This document shows, piece by piece, positions 51,831 to 61,900 of a DNA stretch of 64,000 nucleotides (within the stretch, counting starts at the first letter, position 1; every line of letters starts with the position of its first letter). The notes under the pieces were generated by a model. It was not told the DNA's origin and ran no database searches. It saw only the letters and a program-made list of their open reading frames with translations. Location: assembly GCA_963788205.1 (NCBI GenBank), contig CAWBGG010000007.1, positions 434,001 through 498,000 on the forward strand, written 5' to 3'. Position numbers and translations under genes: made by a program. The stretch is from CAVVMA01 sp963788205. GTDB lineage: Bacteria; Desulfobacterota; Binatia; Binatales; Binataceae.

Positions 51831-53642
51831 ATGCAGGCGTTGATTCTCGCAGCGGGGATGGGCCGGCGGCTCGGCGGTCTCACCCATGACAAGACCAAGG
51901 CGATGGTGGAGGTCAATGGGAAGAGCCTCATCGCGCGGATGCTCGAAGCTATAGCCGGCGCAGGAATCCGCAAAACGATCATCGTGACCGGTCACGGCGC
52001 GGCGGGGCTGCGGGCGTTCGTCGACAAGAATCGCGGCGATCTGGATATCATCTTCGTCGACAATCCGCTTTACGAGACCACCAACAATATCTATTCGCTG
52101 TGGCTGGCCCGCAGCCATCTCGAAGCCGATGACACCTTGCTGCTCGAGAGCGACATCATTTTCGAACCCGAAGTGCTTCGCGAAGTGGTCCAGAGCCCGG
52201 CGCGCAACCTGGCCGTGGTGGCCAAGTTCGAGCCCTGGATGGACGGTACGGTTACGATCCTCGACCCGGATGAGAACATCGTCGATATCGTGCCCAAGGG
52301 GTTGTTCAAATGGGCCGACGCCGACAACTATTACAAGACCGTCAATATCTACAAATTCTCCAGTGACTTCGCCAAACGCTTTTACCTGCCGTTCCTCAAT
52401 GCCTACATAACTTCGTTCGGCCGCTCGAAATACTATGAGCAGGTACTGACCGTAATCACCTACCTGAACAAGAGCGAGCTCAAAGCCCACCCGCTGCGAG
52501 GGCGAAAGTGGTACGAGATCGACGACGCCAACGACCTGGCGGTTGCTGAGACCTTGTTCGCCGATCGCGGTCAGCGCCTGGCTCAATATCAAAAGCGCTA
52601 CGGTGGGTATTGGCGTTTTCCGGGGCTCAAGGATTTTTGCTATCTGGTCAATCCTTATTTCCCCGGCCGCCGGATGATTGACGAAATCGATCGGAGCCTG
52701 CACGCGCTGCTCACTTCCTACCCGTCGGGTCTCGACGTCCAAAACGCGCTGGCGGCCCGGCTCTTCGGATGCGATCCGGAGCAGATTCTGGCCGGTAACG
52801 GCGCCTCCGAGCTGATTCGCGCGCTGCTTGAATGCGTGGAGGGGGAATTAGGCTTGGTCGTGCCGTCGTTCGATGAGTACGCGCGCCGCACACCCGGCGG
52901 CCCCGCGCCCAGGCTGTTCAGAACCCACGGCCCCGACTTTAGCTACAATATCGCGGATTTGATGAAATTCGCCGAGGGGCTGAGCCTGCTGGTGTTGATC
53001 AATCCGGACAATCCCAGCGGGCATTTTATCAACCGGCACGACCTGCTCGCGCTCGCCGGCCGTCTCGAGAACAAGCACACCCGGCTTCTGCTCGATGAAT
53101 CGTTCGTGGATTTCGCCGACGAAAGTGCCGGCGGCTCGATCCTGACCGGAGAAGTTCTGGCGCGCTATCCGCATCTGGCGGTCATAAGGAGCATCAGCAA
53201 GAGCTACGGCATTCCCGGCTTGCGGCTGGGCGTGCTCGGATCCGCCGATCGCAACCTGATTGCGTCAATCAGAAGCGCTTTGCCGGTCTGGAATATCAAC
53301 TCGCTCGGCGAGTTCTTTCTCCAGATAATAGGCAAATACCAAGATGACTATGCGCAGGCTTGCCAGCGGCTGCGCGAGGAGCGGACCAGATTCTCGGGCG
53401 AGCTTGGCCGGCCCGGCTTGCTCAGAGTAATCAACTCCCAGGCCAACTATTTTCTATGCGAAGTCGGCGGCGGGTTTACGGCTACGTCACTTGCGCAAGC
53501 GCTCCTGGACCGTAACGAGATATTAATCAAGGATTGCACCGGAAAGCGCGGATTGGAGGAGGGCCAATACGTCCGGATTGCCGTCCGCGACAGAGCCGAC
53601 AATGATTTCCTGATCGCAGCGCTGGAGAACCTGCGTGTCTAG
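51831..53642 (+). CDS. Cytidylyltransferase-aminotransferase fusion (LicC/PntC-like, 603 aa)
   Basis: The N-terminal ~230 residues are a sugar-nucleotide-type nucleotidyltransferase: LILAAGMGRRLGGLTHDKTKAMVEVNGKSLI and NPLYETTNNIYSLWLAR are characteristic of LicC/PntC CTP-dependent enzymes. The rest is a class I/II PLP aminotransferase (HisC-like): ILAGNGASELI, INPDNPSGHFI, LDESFVDF and the PLP-binding Lys in SISKSYGIPGLRLG. From the literature I recall, PntC enzymes (cytidylyltransferase fused to 2-aminoethylphosphonate transaminase) activate phosphonates as CMP-derivatives. The neighbour is a CDP-alcohol phosphotransferase, its expected next step. No PEP mutase is in the window, so phosphonate chemistry is unproven. 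Confidence 0.85.
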   Translation: MQALILAAGMGRRLGGLTHDKTKAMVEVNGKSLIARMLEAIAGAGIRKTIIVTGHGAAGLRAFVDKNRGDLDIIFVDNPLYETTNNIYSLWLARSHLEADDTLLLESDIIFEPEVLREVVQSPARNLAVVAKFEPWMDGTVTILDPDENIVDIVPKGLFKWADADNYYKTVNIYKFSSDFAKRFYLPFLNAYITSFGRSKYYEQVLTVITYLNKSELKAHPLRGRKWYEIDDANDLAVAETLFADRGQRLAQYQKRYGGYWRFPGLKDFCYLVNPYFPGRRMIDEIDRSLHALLTSYPSGLDVQNALAARLFGCDPEQILAGNGASELIRALLECVEGELGLVVPSFDEYARRTPGGPAPRLFRTHGPDFSYNIADLMKFAEGLSLLVLINPDNPSGHFINRHDLLALAGRLENKHTRLLLDESFVDFADESAGGSILTGEVLARYPHLAVIRSISKSYGIPGLRLGVLGSADRNLIASIRSALPVWNINSLGEFFLQIIGKYQDDYAQACQRLREERTRFSGELGRPGLLRVINSQANYFLCEVGGGFTATSLAQALLDRNEILIKDCTGKRGLEEGQYVRIAVRDRADNDFLIAALENLRV

Positions 53643-54477
53643 CGGGGCAGCCAAGACGCAGGGCGCCGGAGCATCCAGTGACGCACCGTTGGCCGCGCCG
53701 CCGCCACTGACGCGTGAAGGGCTCAGGCGAATCGCGCAGCCTCCGGAGTATAGCCCCAGCCGCACCGATCGCCTTTACCGGCCGTTTTCGATCTACCTGT
53801 CGATTCCGCTCGCCAGGTGGGGCGCCACGCCCAACGGGATCACCGTCGGATGGATTCTGATCGGCCTCGCCGGAGCGGCCTGTATCCTTTCATCGATATG
53901 GCTCGTGCGAGTCGCCGGCGGGTTGCTGCTCGAATTTTCCTACCTGCTCGACTTCGTCGACGGCGAGGTAGCGAGAATCAACCGCCGCAGTTCGACGGTC
54001 GGTGGGTTTCTCGACTTGATGGGACACGGACTGATCAAGACCGCGTTGCCGCTGGCCGCGGGAGCGTCGGCGTTTGCGCAGACCGGCTCCCGCTTCATAT
54101 TGCTGGCCGGCGCTGTGGCAGCGGTGACGATCGGGGTCGGCGACTCGCTGCGTTTTTACGCCGCCTGCACGTCGGGCCGGCTCCGCACGGCCGATCTCGA
54201 TCGCGTGGCCGAGGAACGGCGGCCGCTGCGCGAACTGCCGATAGCCAGACTCATCAGCGGCCTGTTCGAGCATAGCTTCGAGTCGCCGGGACTTTTCGGT
54301 CTTGCGCTCCTGGCGGTTCTGTTCGATCGCCTTGGGCTACTCACTATCTATTGGATGATTGCGGGACCGATCTGGATGTGCCTGAGAGCGATCGATTACT
54401 CACAGCGTCTGCGCGCGCTCGATGCTATGACGGCGCTCGATCGCACCACGACGTCCGCAACGGGCGCTCCCGAGTGA
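53635..54477 (+). CDS. CDP-alcohol phosphotransferase with one altered motif residue (280 aa)
   Basis: GTG 53635 overlaps the fusion gene by eight bases, with ggag eight bases upstream, so translation is coupled. The signature is DGEVAR-x8-G-x3-D-x3-H (about residues 106-128): the fourth Asp of DG-x2-AR-x8-G-x3-D-x3-D is replaced by His (GGFLDLMGHG). About six membrane helices are visible. Expected reaction: transfer of the CMP-activated headgroup from the partner onto a lipid or polyol acceptor. The altered residue normally helps bind the metal, so activity or specificity may differ. Confidence 0.82.
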   Translation: MSSGAAKTQGAGASSDAPLAAPPPLTREGLRRIAQPPEYSPSRTDRLYRPFSIYLSIPLARWGATPNGITVGWILIGLAGAACILSSIWLVRVAGGLLLEFSYLLDFVDGEVARINRRSSTVGGFLDLMGHGLIKTALPLAAGASAFAQTGSRFILLAGAVAAVTIGVGDSLRFYAACTSGRLRTADLDRVAEERRPLRELPIARLISGLFEHSFESPGLFGLALLAVLFDRLGLLTIYWMIAGPIWMCLRAIDYSQRLRALDAMTALDRTTTSATGAPE

Positions 54478-54682
54478 GTATGTGTGCGCAACGGCCGATC
54501 GCCGCGTGTTCGCAGGTCTTATGGCAGGATTTGTTGGACCGAATCCGCTCCGGAAGAGAGCGTAAGATCACAGGCAGGGTGGGCAATCGACTGAGGAAGA
54601 CGCCGTAGCAGACTGAGTTGGCGGAAGAATGAGCTGACGGCAAACTGAGCTGGCGTCGGGACTGAACCGGCTTGACCGGCAA

Positions 54683-56164
54683 TCAGGTCCGTTCCGCGGC
54701 AATCGAGGTCGAGAGCGGCCGGGGCGGAAGCCCGCCGCTTTGTGCCGCCGGGGCGGCCGGTGCGGTCGATTCGGCCACGCGGCCATTTCCGCTCACTTTG
54801 CCAACCGCCCGCCGCGCAACCAGGCGCACGCCGGCCCACGCGGCCCTGCTGATCACGGGTGGTTCGAGCAGCGCGGATATGGGCTTTACCAGCCGCATCA
54901 CTTCGCTGAGCCGCTGCCGCACTGTAGGATTTGCAACCGCCAGGCTGACCGCGTCCATGTAGCGATTGAACAGCCGCAGCGACATCGTGCGCGCCCCGTC
55001 GGTGAACGGAAAGCGGAAGTCGGCTCCGGCGGCGATGCGGAACGGATCTTTCTGAAAGCGCGCCTGCGCCGCGAAGAATTGCCTGGGCAACTGCGGATTC
55101 GCCGGGCCGAGACGGTCGAGGAGATCACGCAGAATCGTCGCCGACACCGCCGCGACGGTCATGCCCTGCGCGGCCAGCGGATTAAGGCGGCAGACCGAAT
55201 CACCCAGCGCGACGAAGCCGCCGAGCGAGTCGTTCCATCGCTCGTAATGGCGCCGGTGGTTGTGGAGCGAGCCGGCGCCGTAGACCGGCGAAACCGGCTC
55301 CATCACCTGCACCATCTCGTGGACCAGCGGCGTGCGCAGGTTAGCGATGTGGGCGTTGAACTCCTCCTCGTCACGCGGGGGCCGTTGGCCGAGCGCCTGA
55401 ATGCTCAGATGCCAAAGTTCGCCTTCGAGTTTTCCAAGGTAAACCGAGGTCGCATCAAGATGCTCGCGGCTATAGGTTCTCGGAACCTGGATACCTTTCC
55501 ACCACCAATCGGATGGCCACTTGGCGATCGGCGCCCGATAGAAACGGGACGCGTAGCCGCCGTGCGGATCGACGATCGTTTCCTTCGGCGGCTCGATTTC
55601 CGCGTCGCGCAACCATTGAAGGATCTTCGAGCCGCTACCCGACGCGTCGACCACCAGGTCCGCGTCGATCGTAGTCTCACCACCGCCGTCACGCGGACGG
55701 GCTCGCACGCCGGTGCATCGGCGCGGTCGCCGGGCACTGATTTCGAGCCCGGTCACTGAGGTGTTCTCGAGCACCTCGGCGTTCGAGAGCCGGCGAAAGT
55801 GATCGCGCACCGCCGATTCGGTCAGCGCGCGGCTGGCGGCGAGATTGAGCAGGCCGGTGCGATAATAGCCGGCCCAGCCTGTCGGGCTTAGCGAAACGGT
55901 TTCCAACGCCGGTTCGATCAAGGTCGCGCCCCGTTCCAGGCAGGTTTGCCGGAAGCCCGGGAACAGGCGCTCCAGCTCGCTGATTCCGCGCGTCAGCAGC
56001 GAATGGAAATGGCGGCCCTGCGGAACCCCGGCGCGATCGGCTATCCCGGCCGGATAGCGGTCGCGCTCGATCACGGTAACGCGATCGAAGAATTCGCTGA
56101 GCGCGCGGCCGGCGCAAAGACCGGCCATGCTGCCACCGATTATCACCGCGCGTATGGTCTCCAT
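54683..56164 (-). CDS. FAD-dependent oxidoreductase (geranylgeranyl reductase/halogenase-like, 493 aa)
   Basis: ATG 56164 follows ggag. The N-terminal dinucleotide motif is AVIIGGSMAGLCAGRAL (about residues 4-20), with GG replacing the usual GxGxxG spacing. DADLVVDASGSGSK (about 160-173) and FVALGDSVCRLNPLAAQGM (about 300-318) mark the FAD-binding fold of the p-hydroxybenzoate hydroxylase class. A W-W-W-rich substrate-channel region (PSDWWWKGI) is present. Substrate unknown. It follows the ATP-grasp and FemAB genes in an operon-like run and probably modifies a lipid or isoprenoid. Confidence 0.8.
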   Translation of the reverse strand: METIRAVIIGGSMAGLCAGRALSEFFDRVTVIERDRYPAGIADRAGVPQGRHFHSLLTRGISELERLFPGFRQTCLERGATLIEPALETVSLSPTGWAGYYRTGLLNLAASRALTESAVRDHFRRLSNAEVLENTSVTGLEISARRPRRCTGVRARPRDGGGETTIDADLVVDASGSGSKILQWLRDAEIEPPKETIVDPHGGYASRFYRAPIAKWPSDWWWKGIQVPRTYSREHLDATSVYLGKLEGELWHLSIQALGQRPPRDEEEFNAHIANLRTPLVHEMVQVMEPVSPVYGAGSLHNHRRHYERWNDSLGGFVALGDSVCRLNPLAAQGMTVAAVSATILRDLLDRLGPANPQLPRQFFAAQARFQKDPFRIAAGADFRFPFTDGARTMSLRLFNRYMDAVSLAVANPTVRQRLSEVMRLVKPISALLEPPVISRAAWAGVRLVARRAVGKVSGNGRVAESTAPAAPAAQSGGLPPRPLSTSIAAERT

Positions 56165-56189
56165 CGAGTCTAGCTCCGCTCGAAATTCC

Positions 56190-57596
56190 TCACGGCCGTT
56201 GGGCGAGAAAGTCGCGCCGCCCGGCGTAGGTTCCGTCACGAACCAGCGCCTCGAGCAGCGGCGTATCATCCCAGGGCACATCGTGCCAGGCGTTCAGAAG
56301 CCATTCGCTGGACGGATTCCTGAGCCACTCCTGAGGGAAGAGCGCCACCACGCGCTCGCCTTGGGTCGAGAGCGGCTCCCGCCGCGGACTTCCTGTCAGT
56401 GCTTCGTAGAGCGCAGAGCACAAATCTGCTCCGACCAGACCGCCCAGATGGGAGGTCGGAGCGGGACGCGGATTGAACTCGGAGAGATAGGGGCGGTTGG
56501 TGCGGTCTTCGATCATGAATTCGACTTCGCCGATGCCGGTAAATCCGATCGCGCCGACCAGGCGGGCGGCCGCTTGCTCCATCTCTTCATTGCGCGCGAA
56601 CCGCACGACACTGCTCGGCCCGTTTTCCCATCTGACCTCCAGCTTGGTGGCCGTGAAGCTGGCCAGCAACCGGCCCTCGAGCGCCGCGACTCCGCACAGC
56701 GCCGCGACACCGCTGATAAACTTCTGAACCGTGATCGTGGCCCGATCCTTGAGAGGCTCGGGACGCGACCCATTTTCGAACAGGCGCACGACCGACTCCG
56801 CTTCAGGCCCCAGGTTCTGCAAGCGCACGAACGCCGCATGGGCCTGGCTGCGATCACGGCAAATAGCTACTCCGTCGCCGCCGCTGGTAAAGTCGCGTTT
56901 GAGCACGATCGGGTAGCCGGCGCGGGCTGCGTAGCGATCGAGCTCGGCGGCGGCCGACACTGGCTCCGGGCAAGGCTGCAGAACGCCGATCCGATTGGCC
57001 AGCTCGTAGAGCGCGCTCTTGCGATTGGCTGCCTCGTAAAAGTCCGGCGGACCGAAGGAGGACTTGAGACCAGCCAGCACGTCCGCGGGCAGTGCTGACG
57101 CGCCCGGACCGGCCTGCTCTGAAAGGCGAACCAGATAGTTCAGGAAGCGCCGGGACAACTCGTCCCCGCAGATCAGCAGAGTGCGCTCCCGCCGCCGCAT
57201 CGCAGCCACCAGCGCTTCGACGACCTGAGCCGAGGTCAGCCGCGTCTCGATACTGCGCTGGACGACGGAGCCGGGGCCGCGCGTCGCCATCTCCACCAGC
57301 CCGGGGGCGATCTTGCGCAAGCCGCGCCCGAGCGACTTGATCACTCCGTGCGTGGTTCCCTCCGGGAAGGTCAATAGTTCGTCGACGTAGCGCGTCTTGC
57401 AGAGCCAGTTGCCGGAAGGGCACAACGCGGCAACCCTGAAGCCCGCGTCGTGAAGCGGCTTGGCCAGGCGCGGCGTCGAGCGCCAGTTCTCGAGCATCAT
57501 GATCAGTACCCGCAAATCGCCGTGTGAAGGGGCAGCCGTGGTCTCGACGCGAGCCTGAGGTTGGCGCTCGGCCGGCGCGATGTGATTGCTATTCAT
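56190..57596 (-). CDS. ATP-grasp ligase-like protein (468 aa)
   Basis: An N-terminal region (VLIMMLENWRSTPRLAKPLHDAGFRVAALC) precedes an ATP-grasp fold: YPIVLKRDFTSGGDGVAICRD (about residues 244-264, ATP loop), VQKFISG, GFTGIGEVEFMIED and YLSEFNPRPAPTSHLGG (about 372-388, metal and phosphate residues). Such ligases join carboxylates to amines or thiols, for example peptide-like bonds. Start ATG 57596 overlaps the end of the upstream FemAB-like gene by eight bases. It ends 25 bp before the FAD oxidoreductase. Substrate unknown. Confidence 0.82.
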   Translation of the reverse strand: MNSNHIAPAERQPQARVETTAAPSHGDLRVLIMMLENWRSTPRLAKPLHDAGFRVAALCPSGNWLCKTRYVDELLTFPEGTTHGVIKSLGRGLRKIAPGLVEMATRGPGSVVQRSIETRLTSAQVVEALVAAMRRRERTLLICGDELSRRFLNYLVRLSEQAGPGASALPADVLAGLKSSFGPPDFYEAANRKSALYELANRIGVLQPCPEPVSAAAELDRYAARAGYPIVLKRDFTSGGDGVAICRDRSQAHAAFVRLQNLGPEAESVVRLFENGSRPEPLKDRATITVQKFISGVAALCGVAALEGRLLASFTATKLEVRWENGPSSVVRFARNEEMEQAAARLVGAIGFTGIGEVEFMIEDRTNRPYLSEFNPRPAPTSHLGGLVGADLCSALYEALTGSPRREPLSTQGERVVALFPQEWLRNPSSEWLLNAWHDVPWDDTPLLEALVRDGTYAGRRDFLAQRP

Positions 57597-58849
57597 CTGC
57601 CGACTTGGGGAACGGGAGGTCGGGTGCGGATTCGTTCAGCCGGTCGAGTCCGTTGTGGTTGGCGGCCGCGTGCGCCACGATTGGACGTTCTTGCGGATGT
57701 TCATCCGGAGCGTGTGCGGGCCTGGTTGCGGCGCGATCGGCGTCAGGAGCCTGGCGCCCGCGCGTCCTGGCGTGGCTCAGACTCTCCGCCAGGCGCTCCC
57801 AGAGCGGCTGCGCAAGCTCGGCGAGCCTGAAAGCCCGGTAACGCATCGGCCGAAATACGAGATCGTAATAGCCGGTCAGATAGTTGAGTGAGGCGCCGAA
57901 GCCGCGCTTGTAATCGTAGACTCCGTAACCGGGATCTTTCTGATCGGGCGGAAACCGCCGGATGCTGCTGCCGCCGAGATTCAACTCTTCGCAGCCCCGG
58001 GCCTTTGCCCATCGAACCGCTTCCCAGTCGAGCGCGTGTCCGGGCCGGAAGCTGCGCGCCTTTGCGCTGCGCACGAGCGCGAGGTGAAGCTGATAGCCGA
58101 CCCGGCCGAATTGGACCGCCGACGAGGCTGCGAGGTCTTCTCCATCATGGCTGATAATCCATACCACCCCTTTCGCGGACGCGTAGTACTCGCGATGCTC
58201 GCAAAGAAGCCGCTGGAGTGGCACCGCAGGATATCCCTTCTGCTGCTGGAGCGTGACCATCAAATGATGGAGGCGCCTGATCGCTTCGACCGAGCTATGG
58301 GTCTCGATAACCGCGCCGCGTTTCTGAGCCGCCTGCAGACCCTGGCGTATCGTCTTGCGCATCCGGCTCTTCGAGCTCTTCTTCCGTGGATCGGATATCG
58401 AGCGTCTGGATGATCCGCGGCATATTCCACGCCGTGCGGTCGGCGGCCGGATGGACGAACCCTCGGCTTAGCATCGCCTCGCGCGCTCTGTCTTCGGTGG
58501 CCTTCACGCCCGGGCTTACCCGCAGAAATACCGCCCCGGTCTGCGCGGCTACCCGCTTGACGGCCTCGATCACGCCGCTCCAGGCACCGCCATCGCCCCA
58601 GTCAAGCAGCGGACCGCGCGGCGCGTAGAGGACGAAGTCGTTCAGCCTGCGCATCCGCTTGGCCAGGAGCTGGACCGTGGCGATGCAGCGGTCGTCGCGC
58701 ATCACCGCGAACCGGTAGGGCACAGATCCGCCATTTCGCTGGATCTCACCCCACTCGTAGCCCTGGCGCAGTTCGCAGTTGGGCAGAGCCAGCACGAGGT
58801 CGTTCCAACGCCCGGGTTCGGTAATCTCTATGGTTCTGATCGCGGGCAA
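57589..58849 (-). pseudogene. FemAB/GNAT-fold aminoacyltransferase-like protein, frameshifted
   Basis: The N-terminal half starts at TTG 58849, supported by aaagga six bases upstream, and reads through ELRQGYEWGEIQRNGG and WNMPRIIQTLDIRSTEEELEE. The C-terminal half (RMRKTIRQGLQAAQKRGAVIE ... GCEELNLGGSSIRRFPPDQKD ... YDYKRGFGA) continues in another frame to 57589. Removing one C near 58372 (gagccggatg) joins them into about 420 residues, a normal FemAB length. FemAB-type enzymes add amino acids to a peptidoglycan or other surface acceptor using aminoacyl-tRNA. It leads the operon with the ATP-grasp and FAD genes. Confidence 0.78.
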
Positions 58850-58933
58850 TCTTTTCCTTTGCTGCCGCAGGTCACACCGGGTTTCGCTCTCCGGTTGACT
58901 CGAATCTCTACTTATGGTTATTAAAGTCTACTG

Positions 58934-61900
58934 ATGGTGAGCGTGGTTCGCGTCGCGCCCGGCGATTGGGGCCGTCCCGCGATGGAGCGAACAGGGGCGC
59001 TGGAGACTGTGTCGATCGCTTTTGCGCAAAATACGCATCGGAGCGCCGCGTCCGCGATCGGCAGGCTGCGCCCGGCGACTCGAATCGCGCCGCTCGCGGC
59101 GATACTCATGATCGCGATCCTGGCCTCTGCGGGAAGCGCATCGGCATCGCCCTCGCCATGGTGGTGGCTCTTGCCGACACCGACTCCAATACCGACTGCA
59201 TCACCCACGCCACGGCCAACTCCGACCCCCACACCAACTCAGCGGCCGACCCCGACTCCGACCCAACGGCCGACTCCGACACCGACCCAGCGACCAACTG
59301 CCACACCAACTCAGCGACCGACCGCCACTCCGACTCAACGGCCGACCCCGACTCCGACCCGCGTGCCCACTGCAACTCCCACTCCCACGGCCGCGCCATC
59401 GAACACGAACACCAGGCTGACGGGACCGCCGCCTTCACCGATCGACACCACGACCTCGACGGTCGCGATCGGCTCCGCCCTCACGATCACAACCCCGGCA
59501 CGCCTGACTGCCGGCGCCTCGGTGATGATCGCATCGGTCACGGCCCAGATTGGCAGCCGAGGGCCTGCGGTGGTGATCACGCCGCCCGCCGGATGGACCC
59601 TGTTTGCGCATCAATCCAACAATCTGTCGCCGCCGATGTGGGCCTACTGCGAAGTCTGGTGGTACTGGAAGGTTTATCAGAGTACCGACCCGTCCTCTTT
59701 CACTTGGAATTTCAACAACAGCAGTCCCGACTTCTCGGGCGCGATCACCGGTTGGGCCAACGCCAACCTCGCAAACCCGATTGACGTGTCGGCGACCAAT
59801 TACACGGCCTACCCGCCGGGGGTTTTTTCCGCCGGACCGCCTTCGCTCACACCGAATTTCTCGGGCGGAACGCTGGTTCTGACTTTTGCCTGGTCGGACA
59901 ATCCGGGAGCCGTCACCAGCGCTAACGCCGGGCTGACGGCCCTGCACTCGCAGATCGTCGATGCCGATGGCGAAACTCTGGACGATTACTATCAGAACGC
60001 GCCGGTAACGGCAGGCGCAGCGACCAGTGCCAATTATCAGTCGGCCGCAGCCGCGGATGGCGCTTTCGTGGGCGGAGCGTTCGTGATCGAAGCCTCGGCG
60101 GCGACGACGCCGGACCCGACCGTATCGCCCACGCCGGCGTGGACACAAACGCCCGCTGTCACCTTAACTCCGATTGCTACTCCGAGGCCGACTGCGACTC
60201 TCGTGCCGAAATCCACGATCACGCCGCCGGCGGCGACGCCGTGTCCGACTGCGACCGCGTCACCAGCCGTGGCGGCAACTCCGAGTCCCACTCCCACCCT
60301 GGCGCCTATGCCGAGTCCAACGCCGACGGTCGATCCGCCAGCGGGCGATCCAGCCCTGGACGCGTACGGCGGCACGACCGCGATACAATGTCCGAGTGGG
60401 CCGAAAGCGCATTTCTATACCGAGAAGATCAGCAATCGCTGGTGGCTATGTGATCCGGCCGGTAACGGCTTTTTTCTAAAGGGCGTTTACGACGTGGCCT
60501 GGCAAGATTCATCCATCCTGACCAATGCGGTGAGCCGCAAGTACGCGACCGGGCCCAATTCCAATTGGGAAGCCAACTGGGGCCTGCAATCGGTGCGGCG
60601 GCTGATGCTGTGGGGCTTCAACACGCTGAGCGAATACACCTCGGAATATGCGTGGCCCGGGATGACCGCCAACTGGAATACCAGCGACGGCACGATACCA
60701 CAGAAAATGCCGTTTCTGTGCTACGAGAATCCGAGTTTCTACAGTCTTACCAACGATAGTAACTATGTGGCGGCGCCGGTGAAGGACATCCTCAACGGAG
60801 TAAAAAGCAATATCTACACCGGTTATCGTTCGCATATTATCGACGCGTTCGATTCCAACTTCGGCGCGTGGCTGGGTGGCGCGCTTCAGAATGACTGGGC
60901 CACCGGCGTCGCGATGGGCCTGCATAATGACTACTTCATCGGGTTCGACATGGATGAATCCGACGACACGATGGGGATCCGCGCCGGACCCGACTTCGCC
61001 ACCGTGGACGATTCGTACACCGGGCTATTGCAGAGCGGCCACAACGTGCCGTCAACCGCCTGGCTGGTGCTGGTGACCGATCCGATGCAGACCCGCAACC
61101 AGAGTGTGGGCGTCAGCTACAGCAACGCAACGGTGTTCAGCAAGCAGGCGATGAGCACGTATTTCTCGAGCGAGTATGCGGGCAGCATCGCGGCGCTGAA
61201 CGCTGCGTGGGGATCTCATTACAGCACTTTCGGCACCACCGATCGCGGCGGCGTGGCGGCGATCCAGAACGGCGGCTACCTGAGCTTCGGTATCGGCAGC
61301 GGCCTGCTCGACGAGGACGGCACGTGCCCATCGCGGAGCGCGGGCCAAACCTGCTGGGTCGGCACCGATCCCTACAATCTGACCGGCGAAACTGTCGCGA
61401 TGCAGGCCGATATGAGCGGCTTTCTGTCGTACTGGCTCGATCAATACTTCGGCGCGCAGAAGGCGCAGTATAGCCGCTATGCTCCGGGCTATCTCTTGAC
61501 CCAGGAAATTGGCGGATGGGGCGCCCCGCCGCGCAAGGAAGTGCTCACCGAAGCTGCCAAGTACGTCGATATCTTCACGCTCGAAGAGATACCCCCGTAT
61601 CCCTGCTTCAACTGCACCGACGCGCAGGCGCGAATCAACTTCACCGCTCAGTACGGAGGCGACAAGCCCTGGATGAACTGGCAGGGGTTCATCGCGCAAC
61701 CCGACTCCTACTTGTCATCGGTGATGCCGCCGCCGGGTTACTCGGGCACGCCGGCTTTTACCTCGCAGCAGGCCCGCGGCGCGGCATACCAGAACATGGT
61801 GAACACCTTTCTCAGCACTGCGGACGCCAACGGCACCTATCATATTGTCGGACTCGAATGGTGGTCCATGTACGACATGGCAAGCCAGCAGACCAATTGG

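Noticed and set aside
59190..59400. Tandem DNA repeats as a CRISPR or satellite
   Set aside because: The short repeats encode a PTPTPTQR linker in the right frame of a large secreted protein.
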